Of a DNA stretch of 35,268 nt, positions 18,164 through 25,995 are shown in pieces. Source of the stretch: an uncultured Clostridia bacterium (GTDB lineage: Bacteria > Bacillota > Clostridia > TANB77 > CAG-508); contig CANQAH010000097.1 of the NCBI GenBank assembly GCA_947588885.1, positions 1 to 35,268 of the forward strand, read 5' to 3'. How positions within the stretch are numbered: position 1 is the first letter of the stretch; every line of letters begins with the position of its first letter. Below the pieces are notes generated by a model, which ran no database searches, was not told the DNA's origin, and saw only the letters and a list, made by a program, of their open reading frames with translations. The position numbers and the translations under genes were made by a program.

Positions 18164-19207
18164 CTATTCCTCTTCTTTGTGATATATTGTTGGATATTCC
18201 CATTCTTGACATCCAATAGTTGTTTGATTTTCAATAAAATGATTATTATTTATGTTATCCCCTTGACAGAAATACTTATATCTTTGTGCATTTGTTGCCT
18301 TGGCATTTCCCATAATAATTGGATCATCCCATGTTACATCTACTGTGTACCATACGTTATTTATTTGTACATAATTCCACATATGTCTTTCAGTATTGCC
18401 TTCACTATCTTGAGCATATCCTGAGACTATAATACATGGTATATTTAATTCATCTAAAAGGTATTTAAATGTTTTTGCATATCCTTCGCAAACTACTTTT
18501 TGTTCAAGTAATGCACCATAAATATTTCTTGTATTTGGTTCTGATTGAGTTTCATCATATTGCAAATTATCTATTAACCAATTATGTATAAAATAAATTT
18601 TTTGATAATTACTTCCTGTTGCCTGTGGCAAAAGAGCATCTTTTATTGCTTTTATTTCTGTAAGCATAGCATCTACTTGTTGCTTTGAAGTGATATTGTC
18701 TACAAAATAGTTATCTTCTCCTTCTATTTTCGTTAGATATACTTCAAAACTAGTAGAACTAGCTTTAGTATATGTGATTGTTCTTAATATTGTTTTAGTA
18801 AAATCGATATAAAATAAATCCATATTATCATATCTGACTGCATCTACAGCATTTTGATATTCTTCACTTAAAGTTTGCATACCAGTTGATTTTTTTAAAA
18901 TATCATCAAACTCATGATTGGTGAATTGAATCTCCGCTGTTCCTGTTTTAAGTTTTTCTTCATTTTTAATAATCTTGTCATATATTTTTTTAGCTGTATC
19001 ACTTAATTGATTATAATAAAATCTATTTTGTTTTTCATTTGAAAGGCTCAAGTTTTCGTCATCTAATGATAAACCATTATTTATATATTTATCTGGATTA
19101 TTTCCTGTAATAAATTCTATATTTATAACTCCAAATCCGATAAGTGCAATTATTAATGATATTGCGTAAATAGCTAGAACCATAAATAGTTTAATAATTT
19201 TTTTCAT
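18164..19207 (-). CDS. Transglutaminase-like surface protein
   Basis: A 347-residue protein with an N-terminal membrane or signal segment (about 5-33) and a C-terminal transglutaminase-like domain. The catalytic triad is visible: Cys in VVCEGYAKTFKYLLDELN, His in ERHMWNYVQINN and Asp in WYTVDVTWDDP. The domain is common in Firmicutes surface proteins and usually acts as a peptidase-like or cross-linking enzyme; the substrate is not known. Gene is 15 bases after ychF and two bases before miaB, inside the operon. Confidence 0.85.
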   Translation of the reverse strand: MKKIIKLFMVLAIYAISLIIALIGFGVINIEFITGNNPDKYINNGLSLDDENLSLSNEKQNRFYYNQLSDTAKKIYDKIIKNEEKLKTGTAEIQFTNHEFDDILKKSTGMQTLSEEYQNAVDAVRYDNMDLFYIDFTKTILRTITYTKASSTSFEVYLTKIEGEDNYFVDNITSKQQVDAMLTEIKAIKDALLPQATGSNYQKIYFIHNWLIDNLQYDETQSEPNTRNIYGALLEQKVVCEGYAKTFKYLLDELNIPCIIVSGYAQDSEGNTERHMWNYVQINNVWYTVDVTWDDPIIMGNAKATNAQRYKYFCQGDNINNNHFIENQTTIGCQEWEYPTIYHKEEE

Positions 19208-19222
19208 TAAAACCTCTTTTGT

Positions 19223-20314
19223 TTATACATTAAATCTAAAAAGTACTATATCGCCATCTTGCATAATATAATCTTTTCCTTCTAATCTCATCAATCCTTT
19301 TTCTTTTACAGCATTCATAGAACCTTCTCTAATCAAATCATCATAAGAAACAACTTCTGCTCTGATAAATCCTCTTTCTATGTCTGAATGTATTTTTCCT
19401 GCAGCTTTTGGTGCTTTTGTCCCGATTTTTATTGTCCATGCTCTAACTTCTGGTTCTCCTGCTGTTAAGAAAGACATTAGTCCTAATAATTTGTAACTTG
19501 ATTTTATAACTTTATCTAATCCTGATTCTTCTAATCCTAATTCATGTAGCATTTCAATTTTATCATCTTTGTCTAAAGTGCTTAATTCTTCTTCTAGTTT
19601 TACACATAAAGGAATAACTTCTGCATTTTCAGTCTTTGCATACTCTTTTACTTTTTGCACATTTTGATTATTTTCAGGATTATTAATTTCATTTTCTGAA
19701 ATATTTGCAATATACAATATTGGTTTCAAAGTAAGAAGAAAACTATCTTTTATTATTTCGTTTTCTTCATCTGTTAATGTTACTGTTCTTGCTGATTTGC
19801 CTTCATCTAAAGCTTTTTTTACTTTTTCTAATGTATCTATTTCAAATTGATATTTTTTATCTCCTTTTAGATTTTTCTTTGCTCTTTCTAGTCTTTTTTC
19901 AACTGTTTCTAAATCTGCAAAAATTAATTCTAAATTAATTGTTTCTATATCTCTTAATGGATCAACACTTCCGTCAACGTGAACTATGTTATCATCTTCA
20001 AAGCATCTAACAACTTCAACAATACTATCAACTTCTCTAATGTGTGATAAAAACTTATTTCCAAGTCCTTCACCTTTACTTGCACCTTTTACAAGTCCAG
20101 CTATATCAACAAATTCAATAACTGCTGGTGTAGTTTTTTCTGGTTTATACATTTCTGTTAGTTTGTCTAGTCTTTCATCAGGTACAGCTACAACTCCTAT
20201 ATTAGGTTCTATCGTACAGAATGGATAATTTGCACATTCTGCTCCAGCGTTTGTTATACTATTAAACATTGTACTTTTTCCAACGTTTGGTAGTCCTACT
20301 ATTCCTATTTTCAT
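19223..20314 (-). CDS. ychF: Redox-regulated ATPase/GTPase YchF
   Basis: An Obg-family P-loop protein of 363 residues (usual length about 363). G1 is GLPNVGKSTMFNSIT, followed by NYPFCTIEPNIGVV, G3 DIAGLVKGAS and the YchF-type NISE in place of NKxD, which fits ATP preference. The C-terminal TGS domain contains FIRAEVVSYDDLI and ends with the conserved DGDIVLFRFNV. Binds ribosomes and is linked to stress responses. First gene of the run to 12676; the upstream 160 bases hold a possible TATAAT and then the repeat array. Confidence 0.96.
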   Translation of the reverse strand: MKIGIVGLPNVGKSTMFNSITNAGAECANYPFCTIEPNIGVVAVPDERLDKLTEMYKPEKTTPAVIEFVDIAGLVKGASKGEGLGNKFLSHIREVDSIVEVVRCFEDDNIVHVDGSVDPLRDIETINLELIFADLETVEKRLERAKKNLKGDKKYQFEIDTLEKVKKALDEGKSARTVTLTDEENEIIKDSFLLTLKPILYIANISENEINNPENNQNVQKVKEYAKTENAEVIPLCVKLEEELSTLDKDDKIEMLHELGLEESGLDKVIKSSYKLLGLMSFLTAGEPEVRAWTIKIGTKAPKAAGKIHSDIERGFIRAEVVSYDDLIREGSMNAVKEKGLMRLEGKDYIMQDGDIVLFRFNV

Positions 20315-20473
20315 AAATTTACCTCTTCTTTCATGTATCTATTAAATAAGATTTTTAAACTTTCGACTTTTTATTGTGTTATCTATTATAATATTCCCTA
20401 TTTTACTATTAGTGAAGTATATCACATTTTGATTTTAAAGTGTAGTATTTTTTATTAAAAGATACTATTATTG

Positions 20474-20934
20474 TTCTCTTATAGGAAAGTTCTCCGAATT
20501 TCCTATAATATAAAGGCTTCGCCTAATTTGCACACAAATTTTTTTACAAAAATTTGGCACATAGAACAAAGACGCGGACTTTGCAATAAATTTATATAGT
20601 ATGACATATAAAAATGTCCGCTTTTGTTATCTTATAGGAAAGTTCTTCGAATTTCCTATAAGATAAAGGCTTCACCCAATTTGCACACAAATTTTTTTAC
20701 AAAAATTTGGCACATAGAACAAATACGCGGACTTTGCAATAAATTTATTTAGTATGACATATAAAAATGTCCGCTTTTGTTATATTATAGGAAAGTTCTT
20801 CGAATTTCCTATAATATAAAGGCTTCGCCCAATTTGCACACAAATTTTTTTACAAAAATTTGGCGCATAGAACAAAGACGCGGACTTTGCAATAAATTTA
20901 TATAGTATGACATATAAAAATGTCCGCTTTTGTT
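20474..20934 (+). repeat. Tandem array of three 153-bp structured repeats
   Basis: Units begin at 20474, 20627 and 20780, a period of exactly 153 bases. Each has hairpin 1 (about 40 bases, TTATNTTATAGGAAA arms), an AGGCTTCGCC segment, hairpin 2 (CAAATTTTT / AAAAATTTG around TTTAC) and hairpin 3 (AACAAA..GCGGAC and GTCCGC.TTTGTT arms with an inner TTTATAT/ATATAAA stem). Units differ by a few bases. In units 2 and 3 a C-G pair in hairpin 1 becomes A-T on both arms. No coding potential is apparent. The 686-base gap from 20315 to 21000 otherwise holds only ychF upstream sequence (20315-20473) and the CDF promoter. Confidence 0.95.
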
Positions 20935-20962
20935 CTTGTCATTTATTTAAATAAGGTATAAT
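20933..20962 (+). promoter_or_regulatory. Likely promoter of the CDF transporter gene
   Basis: TATAAT (20957-20962) lies 38 bases before the start. The -35 is weak: TTCTTG at 18 bases or TTGTCA at 15 bases. It overlaps the end of the repeat array, so the repeat may supply part of the -35 region. Confidence 0.45.
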
Positions 20963-21000
20963 ATATTTTATGTATTTTATTAAAGTTTAGGAGTTTATAA

Positions 21001-21862
21001 ATGAAAGAAGAATTTCACGTTTTAATTTTCAGTATGATAAATAATTTAGTTATATCAATTCTTAAAGTTGTTCGGTGGAATATTTTTTAACTTAACTTCT
21101 TTATTTGCAGACGGAATGCATACGTTTAGTGATTTTATTACAGATATTGTTTGTTTAATTGGAGCCAAACTTTCAAAAAGAAGACCAACTAAAAGTCATC
21201 CTTTTGGTTTTGGGAAAATTGAATATTTAACAAATGTTTTTATTGGAATAATTTTACTTGCACTTGGTATTTTTATAATAGTTCATGCATTTCTGGGTGA
21301 ATTTGTAATTCCACCTTTATCAGTATTAATTTTACTTGCTGTTACATTTGTTTTGAAACTTATTTCAATTTTTATCATGCATAGAACTGGTAAAAAAATA
21401 AATAGCCAATTATTAATTACTGCTGTGAAAGAATCTTCTACTGATTTATACTCTACAATTGGAGTAATGATTATAACTGTAATTTTACAATTTTCAACTC
21501 AAATTCCAATTTTACGTTACTCTGACATACTTGGTTCTGTTTTTATTGCCTTTATCGTTTTTAAAACATCTTTTCATATAATTGTTGAAAATTCTCTTTC
21601 TTTAATTGGTGAAGTTGAGAATAATAAAGAAATTATAAATAAAGTTAAGGAATATGTTGTAAAGCATAAACATGTTGAAAATTTAAAAATCTTTCTAATT
21701 AAGTATGGTGCTTACTATAAATTGCAATTAACATTAGTTCTTGATCCTAGAATCACATTGAAATCAGCTACTAAAATTGAAGATGAAATAAAAAAAGATA
21801 TTATTAGACATAGGTCTTTACATATAAAATATGTTACGATTTTTATTACTGATAAAATATAA
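21001..21862 (+). CDS. Cation diffusion facilitator metal transporter, +1 frameshift
   Basis: CDF family efflux protein for divalent metals (Zn, Fe or Mn type). ATG at 21001 has TAGGAG upstream. Frame 1 reads to residue 24, LVISILKVV, then codon CGG at 21073 and a stop five codons on. The +1 frame continues GGIFFNLTSLFADGMHTFSD, matching the TM1-TM2 region of CDF proteins, where ADGMHTFSD carries the metal ligands, then HPFGFGKIEYL (TM3 entry), further membrane helices and the C-terminal cytoplasmic domain. Skipping one base gives 286 residues, a normal CDF length. A start at 21068 would lose most of TM1, so the frameshifted form is the likely native gene. The shift site, GTT CGG, is identical to that in ppaC. 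Confidence 0.85.
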
Positions 21863-21876
21863 TTCGGAAGGATAAT

Positions 21877-22398
21877 ATGAAAATAAACGAAAAAAAATCA
21901 AAAATCTCTTTTATTAAAAAGTCTGAAACTTTCTATAATAATATAAAAGAAGTATGCTGCGATAGTAAGTCTTCATTTAATAAAATTATGTTGTTTGGAG
22001 CAATTTTATTTGCTATTGTAATTTTTTATTTTATTGGTAAGACAATTTATTTTGATCATATTAATGGTGGTTTAAATTGGAAGTTTACAAATATAATAAG
22101 TATATTTTGTATACTACTATTGTCTATATCACCTACAATATTTTGTACTTTTAGAATAGTAAATTTTAGATTTTATATTGATGATGAAAAACTTACTTAT
22201 AAAAATATTTTAGGGAAAAAATATTCTTATAAAATAACAGATATAGTACAAGCTAAATATTTATCATCTGTAGGCGAATCAACCGTAGATAGTATCGTTA
22301 TTAAATTGACTGATAAAAAAAAGATCAAAATTTCAACAACTGATAGAAATTTTGACTTATTAAAATGTTTTCTTATTTCAAAAAACTTATTAGTGTAA
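21877..22398 (+). CDS. Small two-helix membrane protein
   Basis: A 173-residue protein with a charged N-terminus, two membrane segments (about 37-57 and 71-93) and a cytoplasmic C-terminal part of about 80 residues (FYIDDEKLTYKNILGKKYSY, then KITDIVQAKYL) that has the pattern of the bacterial PH-like membrane domain. That fold is an inference from the strand pattern. GGAAGGA is upstream; the gene begins 14 bases after the CDF gene, so the two are probably co-transcribed. Function unknown. Confidence 0.75.
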   Translation: MKINEKKSKISFIKKSETFYNNIKEVCCDSKSSFNKIMLFGAILFAIVIFYFIGKTIYFDHINGGLNWKFTNIISIFCILLLSISPTIFCTFRIVNFRFYIDDEKLTYKNILGKKYSYKITDIVQAKYLSSVGESTVDSIVIKLTDKKKIKISTTDRNFDLLKCFLISKNLLV

Positions 22399-22456
22399 TT
22401 TTAATTACTATAATAATAATTTTACTATGATATAAATGCTTCGTTCCAAATACATT

Positions 22457-24382
22457 TTAGTCACCTAAAATGTATTCTCCTTTAGCTGTCTTCTTCACTT
22501 TTCCTCGTTTTAAAAGTTCTTCTTCAAGTATTTCAAGCATTGTCTCTTCATCAATTCCATATACATTTTTTGTCTTTTCTAATGCAATATCTCTATCATA
22601 GCCTTCTTCTATTAATTTAGATAAATAACTTATAATAGTGATTGTTCCACTTTCACTTTCATAATGTTCTATAGCTTCTTTTTCTGTGTCAGCATTTTCA
22701 TCTTTTAATATTAAATCAATATTTTTGTCGTCACCTTTTTCTCGAGCTTTTTTATAATATCCAAATATACTTACAGCTTTTGATTCTGTACCAATATGCT
22801 TTAAAATATTAGCTCTAGCTCTTAAATAAATCATTCTTAATAGTTCTTCATTTTCAAAATTTTTTTCTAAATCTCCACATGTTTCAATTATTAATATACA
22901 AGCCTCTTGCACTAAATCTTCTTTTTCTAAATTTCTTTTTTGACTTTTATACTTATAGTAAGTATAATTACTTACTTTTTTTGCAATATCCATAATTACA
23001 CTTATATTTTCATTAATAAATGCATTAGATAATTTTCTTTTTGAACCAATCCATATTTTTCCTTTACTATTTAGTACTTTTTCATATTCATCATGACCAA
23101 AGTACAATGTTTTTCCTAAAATATAGTCAAAAAAATCTTTTAAAGAAATATTATTTATTTTGCAAATGTACTCTATTTCAGATTTTGTATAATATCGCTC
23201 TTTTTCCATAATTTGTGATAATACTTGTGTAATTAAATATGTATCCATGTCTTTAATAATAGAGCTATATCTTCTTTCCCTTTTTATAAAATAATAAGCT
23301 TGCTTAGTTATCCCTAATACATATAGCAATTCATCTAAAGGCACATCATATTTCTTCTTTATATTCTCTATTTCCTCATAAGAAATTCTCTTTCCAGCAA
23401 ATAATTTTTCTTGTTCAAATATTTTTGATTTTAATTCTCTCAATTCTTGTGGCTTATTTTTCTCGTATTCTCCTTTTAGCACATACACCTTCATATTTTG
23501 CTTGTATTTCATATTCCAATATTGACTTTCTGTAATTTTTAAAATATCTAATGCTAAAATTTTTTCATTTATAAAATATTTTTCTGAAAGTCCTTGCAAT
23601 ATTTGGTAATCTATTTGAGTAAAAGGATGTATTCCTTCAATTTCTAGAATTCTTGTTGATAAAACTTTTAATTCTTCATCATTTAAAAATTCTCTTAAAA
23701 TTACAGTATTTCTTTTTTTGTCTGACTTTATATGATTAAAAGAACTCAATGTAATTCCCAATATATCAATAGCCATTTTTTTCTCATCAATTTGATATTT
23801 TATTGACAATTGAGATAATTTTTCATAATTTATTTTGTCTCCAATTTTTATTTTTTCATTTTTTAATATTTCTTGCCTTAATTTTTTTATATTTTCACTT
23901 TTCTGTGCAGTCTGATTATTTTTTCGCTTTTGTCTATAAAAAATGATTGCATTTTTATTAGGATTATTCTTAATTTTTCGATATGAATATTCAGAAATTT
24001 GTAAAACATTTATTGCTAATATTTTTTCAGGTATATTATATTTTTTTGAAATATACTGCAATTGTTTATAATTTATAAGATTGCCTTCTTTTAATTGTTC
24101 ATTTTGCATAATCATATTTCTAAAGCTTAATGCATTTTCTATTGTCTCACTTATTAAATGTTTTAAAATAATAAAGTTCTTAGCATTTGAACTTTTAGAA
24201 TGTATTGCTTGAAACTGTGTTTGTGTTACTCCTAATATGCTTATCGCTAAAGTATATGGAGTAATACTATATTTATTTGATAATTCAACTAGTTTATTAT
24301 ATGAAATTTTATCTCCTGGATGCAAATTTTCGTTTTGTATTATTTTATCTGCTAATTCATTTTTGCTTATAAATTGTTCCAT
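22457..24382 (-). CDS. Sigma region 2-like protein with N-terminal repeats
   Basis: A 641-residue protein not matched to a named family. The first 450 residues hold about six degenerate repeats of 65-80 residues, each with a pattern of acidic helix, G-x-x-I-x-Y, L/I-x-x-KY-x-I/V and ILGIT/VLxI followed by an aromatic and IK (for example INYKQLQYISKKYNIPEKIL near 105, INYEKLSQLSIKYQIDEKKM near 185, ISYEEIENIKKKYDVPLDEL near 335). The C-terminal part contains NLEKEDLVQEACILIIETCG, like sigma-70 region 2.2, then an arginine/leucine segment. No clear region 4 helix-turn-helix is visible, though the tail has a helical EEETML-like stretch. It could be a divergent sigma or regulatory protein. Start has AAAGGAAAAG upstream. 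Monocistronic, on the minus strand, facing the small membrane protein gene. Confidence 0.6.
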   Translation of the reverse strand: MEQFISKNELADKIIQNENLHPGDKISYNKLVELSNKYSITPYTLAISILGVTQTQFQAIHSKSSNAKNFIILKHLISETIENALSFRNMIMQNEQLKEGNLINYKQLQYISKKYNIPEKILAINVLQISEYSYRKIKNNPNKNAIIFYRQKRKNNQTAQKSENIKKLRQEILKNEKIKIGDKINYEKLSQLSIKYQIDEKKMAIDILGITLSSFNHIKSDKKRNTVILREFLNDEELKVLSTRILEIEGIHPFTQIDYQILQGLSEKYFINEKILALDILKITESQYWNMKYKQNMKVYVLKGEYEKNKPQELRELKSKIFEQEKLFAGKRISYEEIENIKKKYDVPLDELLYVLGITKQAYYFIKRERRYSSIIKDMDTYLITQVLSQIMEKERYYTKSEIEYICKINNISLKDFFDYILGKTLYFGHDEYEKVLNSKGKIWIGSKRKLSNAFINENISVIMDIAKKVSNYTYYKYKSQKRNLEKEDLVQEACILIIETCGDLEKNFENEELLRMIYLRARANILKHIGTESKAVSIFGYYKKAREKGDDKNIDLILKDENADTEKEAIEHYESESGTITIISYLSKLIEEGYDRDIALEKTKNVYGIDEETMLEILEEELLKRGKVKKTAKGEYILGD

Positions 24383-24445
24383 TTATGCTTTTCCTTTCAC
24401 TTCATATAATAATAAATCATATTTTTCTTAATTTATTAATATGAA

Positions 24446-24475
24446 ACTAGGGAGCAGAAATTCCTGCCCCCTAGT
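24446..24475 (-). terminator. Terminator after the second GC-richer gene
   Basis: ACTAGGG.GCAG pairs with CTGC.CCCTAGT (one G-T pair). The T-run on the minus strand is short (TTTCAT), so termination may be weak, but the GC-rich stem stands out. Confidence 0.6.
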
Positions 24476-24507
24476 AGGTGTGTATCCTTTTTGCCTTTTA
24501 CGATTGA

Positions 24508-24993
24508 TTACTCGTCGGCAAAAATTTTTTTCGTGTCGATGATCTTCGCCACTTCTTCCGCGTGCTCAGCGAGTGCACTGAAGAGATTTCTGAGTTTCTG
24601 GACTCTTTCCTTCTCTTTTTCTTTCTCGCTTTCCTGCTCCACGATCTCCTTCGCTGCTTCGAGCAGACTGTCAAGCAGTTCATACAAGGAGCTTCTGACT
24701 GCATCATGCATTTTTACCGCACGTGCAACGCCTGCCGCGTCCGCAATCCAGGCATGTACTCTCGTATCCTCCTTAATCTGGCGGTCTTTGCCCAGATTTT
24801 CCAGAAGATTATTGAGTTCAGTAATAGCGCTGCTGATAGTCTCCGCTGTGTCCGCTGACTGAAGCTTTTCCTTGGCACTACTCACATCCTCAATCAAGCA
24901 GGTATACCGCTCTTTGCGTGTGAGCATCACAAGCCCGTTAGTTTTCGCTGCCTCAGGAACAAATTCGTTGACCAGTTCTTCATATGTCGCCAT
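24508..24993 (-). CDS. Hypothetical helical protein in a GC-richer cassette
   Basis: A 161-residue soluble protein starting MATYEELVNEFVPEAAKTNG. It is almost all helix, with a Lys/Glu-rich coiled-coil segment (EQESEKEKEKERVQKLR, about 122-138). I do not recognise it. The start at 24993 is set by GAGGAGGG seven bases upstream; an in-frame upstream ATG at 25062 would run through the promoter. Codon use (GCG, CTG, CGC, GTG, one CGG at 24909) is unlike the AT-rich neighbours and like the gene at 4576. It has its own promoter and terminator, and a fragment of the hairpin repeat lies about 180 bases upstream. Probably acquired. Confidence 0.75.
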   Translation of the reverse strand: MATYEELVNEFVPEAAKTNGLVMLTRKERYTCLIEDVSSAKEKLQSADTAETISSAITELNNLLENLGKDRQIKEDTRVHAWIADAAGVARAVKMHDAVRSSLYELLDSLLEAAKEIVEQESEKEKEKERVQKLRNLFSALAEHAEEVAKIIDTKKIFADE

Positions 24994-25033
24994 ATTCACA
25001 CCCTCCTCAGTATTAATTATTATTGTATTTTTA

Positions 25034-25062
25034 ATTATACTATACTTTACATAAAATTGCAA
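25034..25062 (-). promoter_or_regulatory. Promoter of the gene at 24993
   Basis: TTGCAA (-35, 25057-25062) and TATAAT (-10, 25034-25039) with 17-base spacing on the minus strand. The rest of the 395-base gap up to 25388 holds a hairpin fragment and a possible gene remnant. Confidence 0.7.
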
Positions 25063-25175
25063 TCATGAAGTGCAATTTGTTCCTAATCGTAAATTTTTAT
25101 TTAAATTTTCGTTTTCCAAAAAACTGATATAAGTGTGGTGATTTTTTAGGCTGAAAGGAGTTAATTTGATCGAAA

Positions 25176-25220
25176 CCTTTATATTATCGGATTTTCGGAG
25201 AACTTTCCTATAATATAACA
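25176..25220 (-). repeat. Degraded hairpin 1 of the dispersed repeat
   Basis: CCTTTATATTAT then TTTTCGGAGAAC and TTTCCTATAATATAA is reverse-orientation hairpin 1. One arm is damaged by several changes (ATCGGAT in place of ATAGGAA). Further along, TTGCACTTCA and ATGTAAA are shared with the sequence downstream of the copy at 4419. Confidence 0.7.
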
Positions 25221-25246
25221 AAGAAAAACTATTTCAACTTGTATTA

Positions 25247-25335
25247 TTATAACACCAAACTTTGTAATATTGCTTCTTTTCTAGATTTAGTTCCTACTTC
25301 TATTTGAAAAAAAGCTATACTTCTTGCACTTTGAA
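25247..25335 (-). pseudogene. Possible remnant of a LuxR-type helix-turn-helix C-terminus
   Basis: On the minus strand an open stretch of about 29 codons ends in FFQIEVGTKSRKEAILQSLV and a TAA stop. This resembles the last helix of LuxR-type DNA-binding domains (LGVxxRxEAVxxAL). There is no start, no upstream body and no ribosome site. The match is short and could be chance. Confidence 0.25.
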
Positions 25336-25388
25336 AAAATAAGATATAATATATTATGTATAAATTATGATAAAAATGGAGATTAATT

Positions 25389-25943
25389 ATGGAAAATTTC
25401 AATAACTCAGTTGATGAAACAAAACAAAAGCACTTAGCAGAAGTTTATGCTGATAAAGCATATTTTCTCTTAATTCCTTGTTTTATTGCATTTATTGTTA
25501 GTTTTATTTCTTATTTTTTAGCTTTTTATGTAGGTTCGTATTTTTCTGATTTTTATGCTCATGATTTTGGAGTTTATTTTGAGGTATTTTCTTTTTTGTG
25601 TACATTTATTTCGTTTAATGCAATCAAATCACATAAATTTCCAACTTGTAAGAAACTCCTTATTGCAGCAATGATTCCTGAAGGATTCCTATTTATATAT
25701 GATTTATTTAATTTAATCGTTAATATTGAAGTTATCATTCCTGAATTATTTATTTATAATTCTATTAATGGTTTTAATTGGCTTATGTTTATAATTAACT
25801 ATCTCGATATTACTGTCTTCGTTGTATTAATTTTCTTATATTTATCTTATTCAGCTTTATGCGTAGCTGATGGGACTAAGAAAAAAGATTCGTATGAAGA
25901 TAATTTTTATAATAATACAACAAATCGGAAAGTCTTAAAATAA
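25389..25943 (+). CDS. Four-helix membrane protein
   Basis: A 184-residue protein with about four membrane segments (24-48, 61-80, 88-112, 130-157) and short hydrophilic ends. No family recognised. A GGAGATTAATT site precedes the ATG and TATAAT lies about 45 bases upstream. The last codons include CGG (25926), one of only three in-frame CGG codons seen in native genes here; it lies inside the terminator stem. If that CGG also shifted the frame by +1, the protein would end three codons later, so the C-terminus is uncertain. Confidence 0.7.
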   Translation: MENFNNSVDETKQKHLAEVYADKAYFLLIPCFIAFIVSFISYFLAFYVGSYFSDFYAHDFGVYFEVFSFLCTFISFNAIKSHKFPTCKKLLIAAMIPEGFLFIYDLFNLIVNIEVIIPELFIYNSINGFNWLMFIINYLDITVFVVLIFLYLSYSALCVADGTKKKDSYEDNFYNNTTNRKVLK

Positions 25944-25962
25944 AGGCTTTCCGATTTGTTTT
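25921..25962 (+). terminator. Terminator overlapping the end of the gene at 25389
   Basis: CAAATCGGAAAG pairs perfectly with CTTTCCGATTTG around a 14-base loop that contains the stop codon; TTTT follows. Confidence 0.85.
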
Positions 25963-25995
25963 GTAACTAAGGTATTTTTATTAGAAATATTAATT

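Noticed and set aside
20474..20934. CRISPR array
   Set aside because: Three long units with a 153-base period have no short direct repeats separated by variable spacers and no cas genes are nearby; they are near-identical along their whole length.
21068..21862. CDF gene starting at the internal ATG-like codon at 21068
   Set aside because: It would remove most of TM1 and has no ribosome site; the ATG at 21001 has a good one and the lost residues match the family in the other frame.
3443..21862. CGG reassigned to another amino acid, such as Trp or Gln
   Set aside because: At both sites the frame containing CGG ends in a stop within a few codons, so reassignment alone does not restore the proteins. 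It may still apply elsewhere in the genome.
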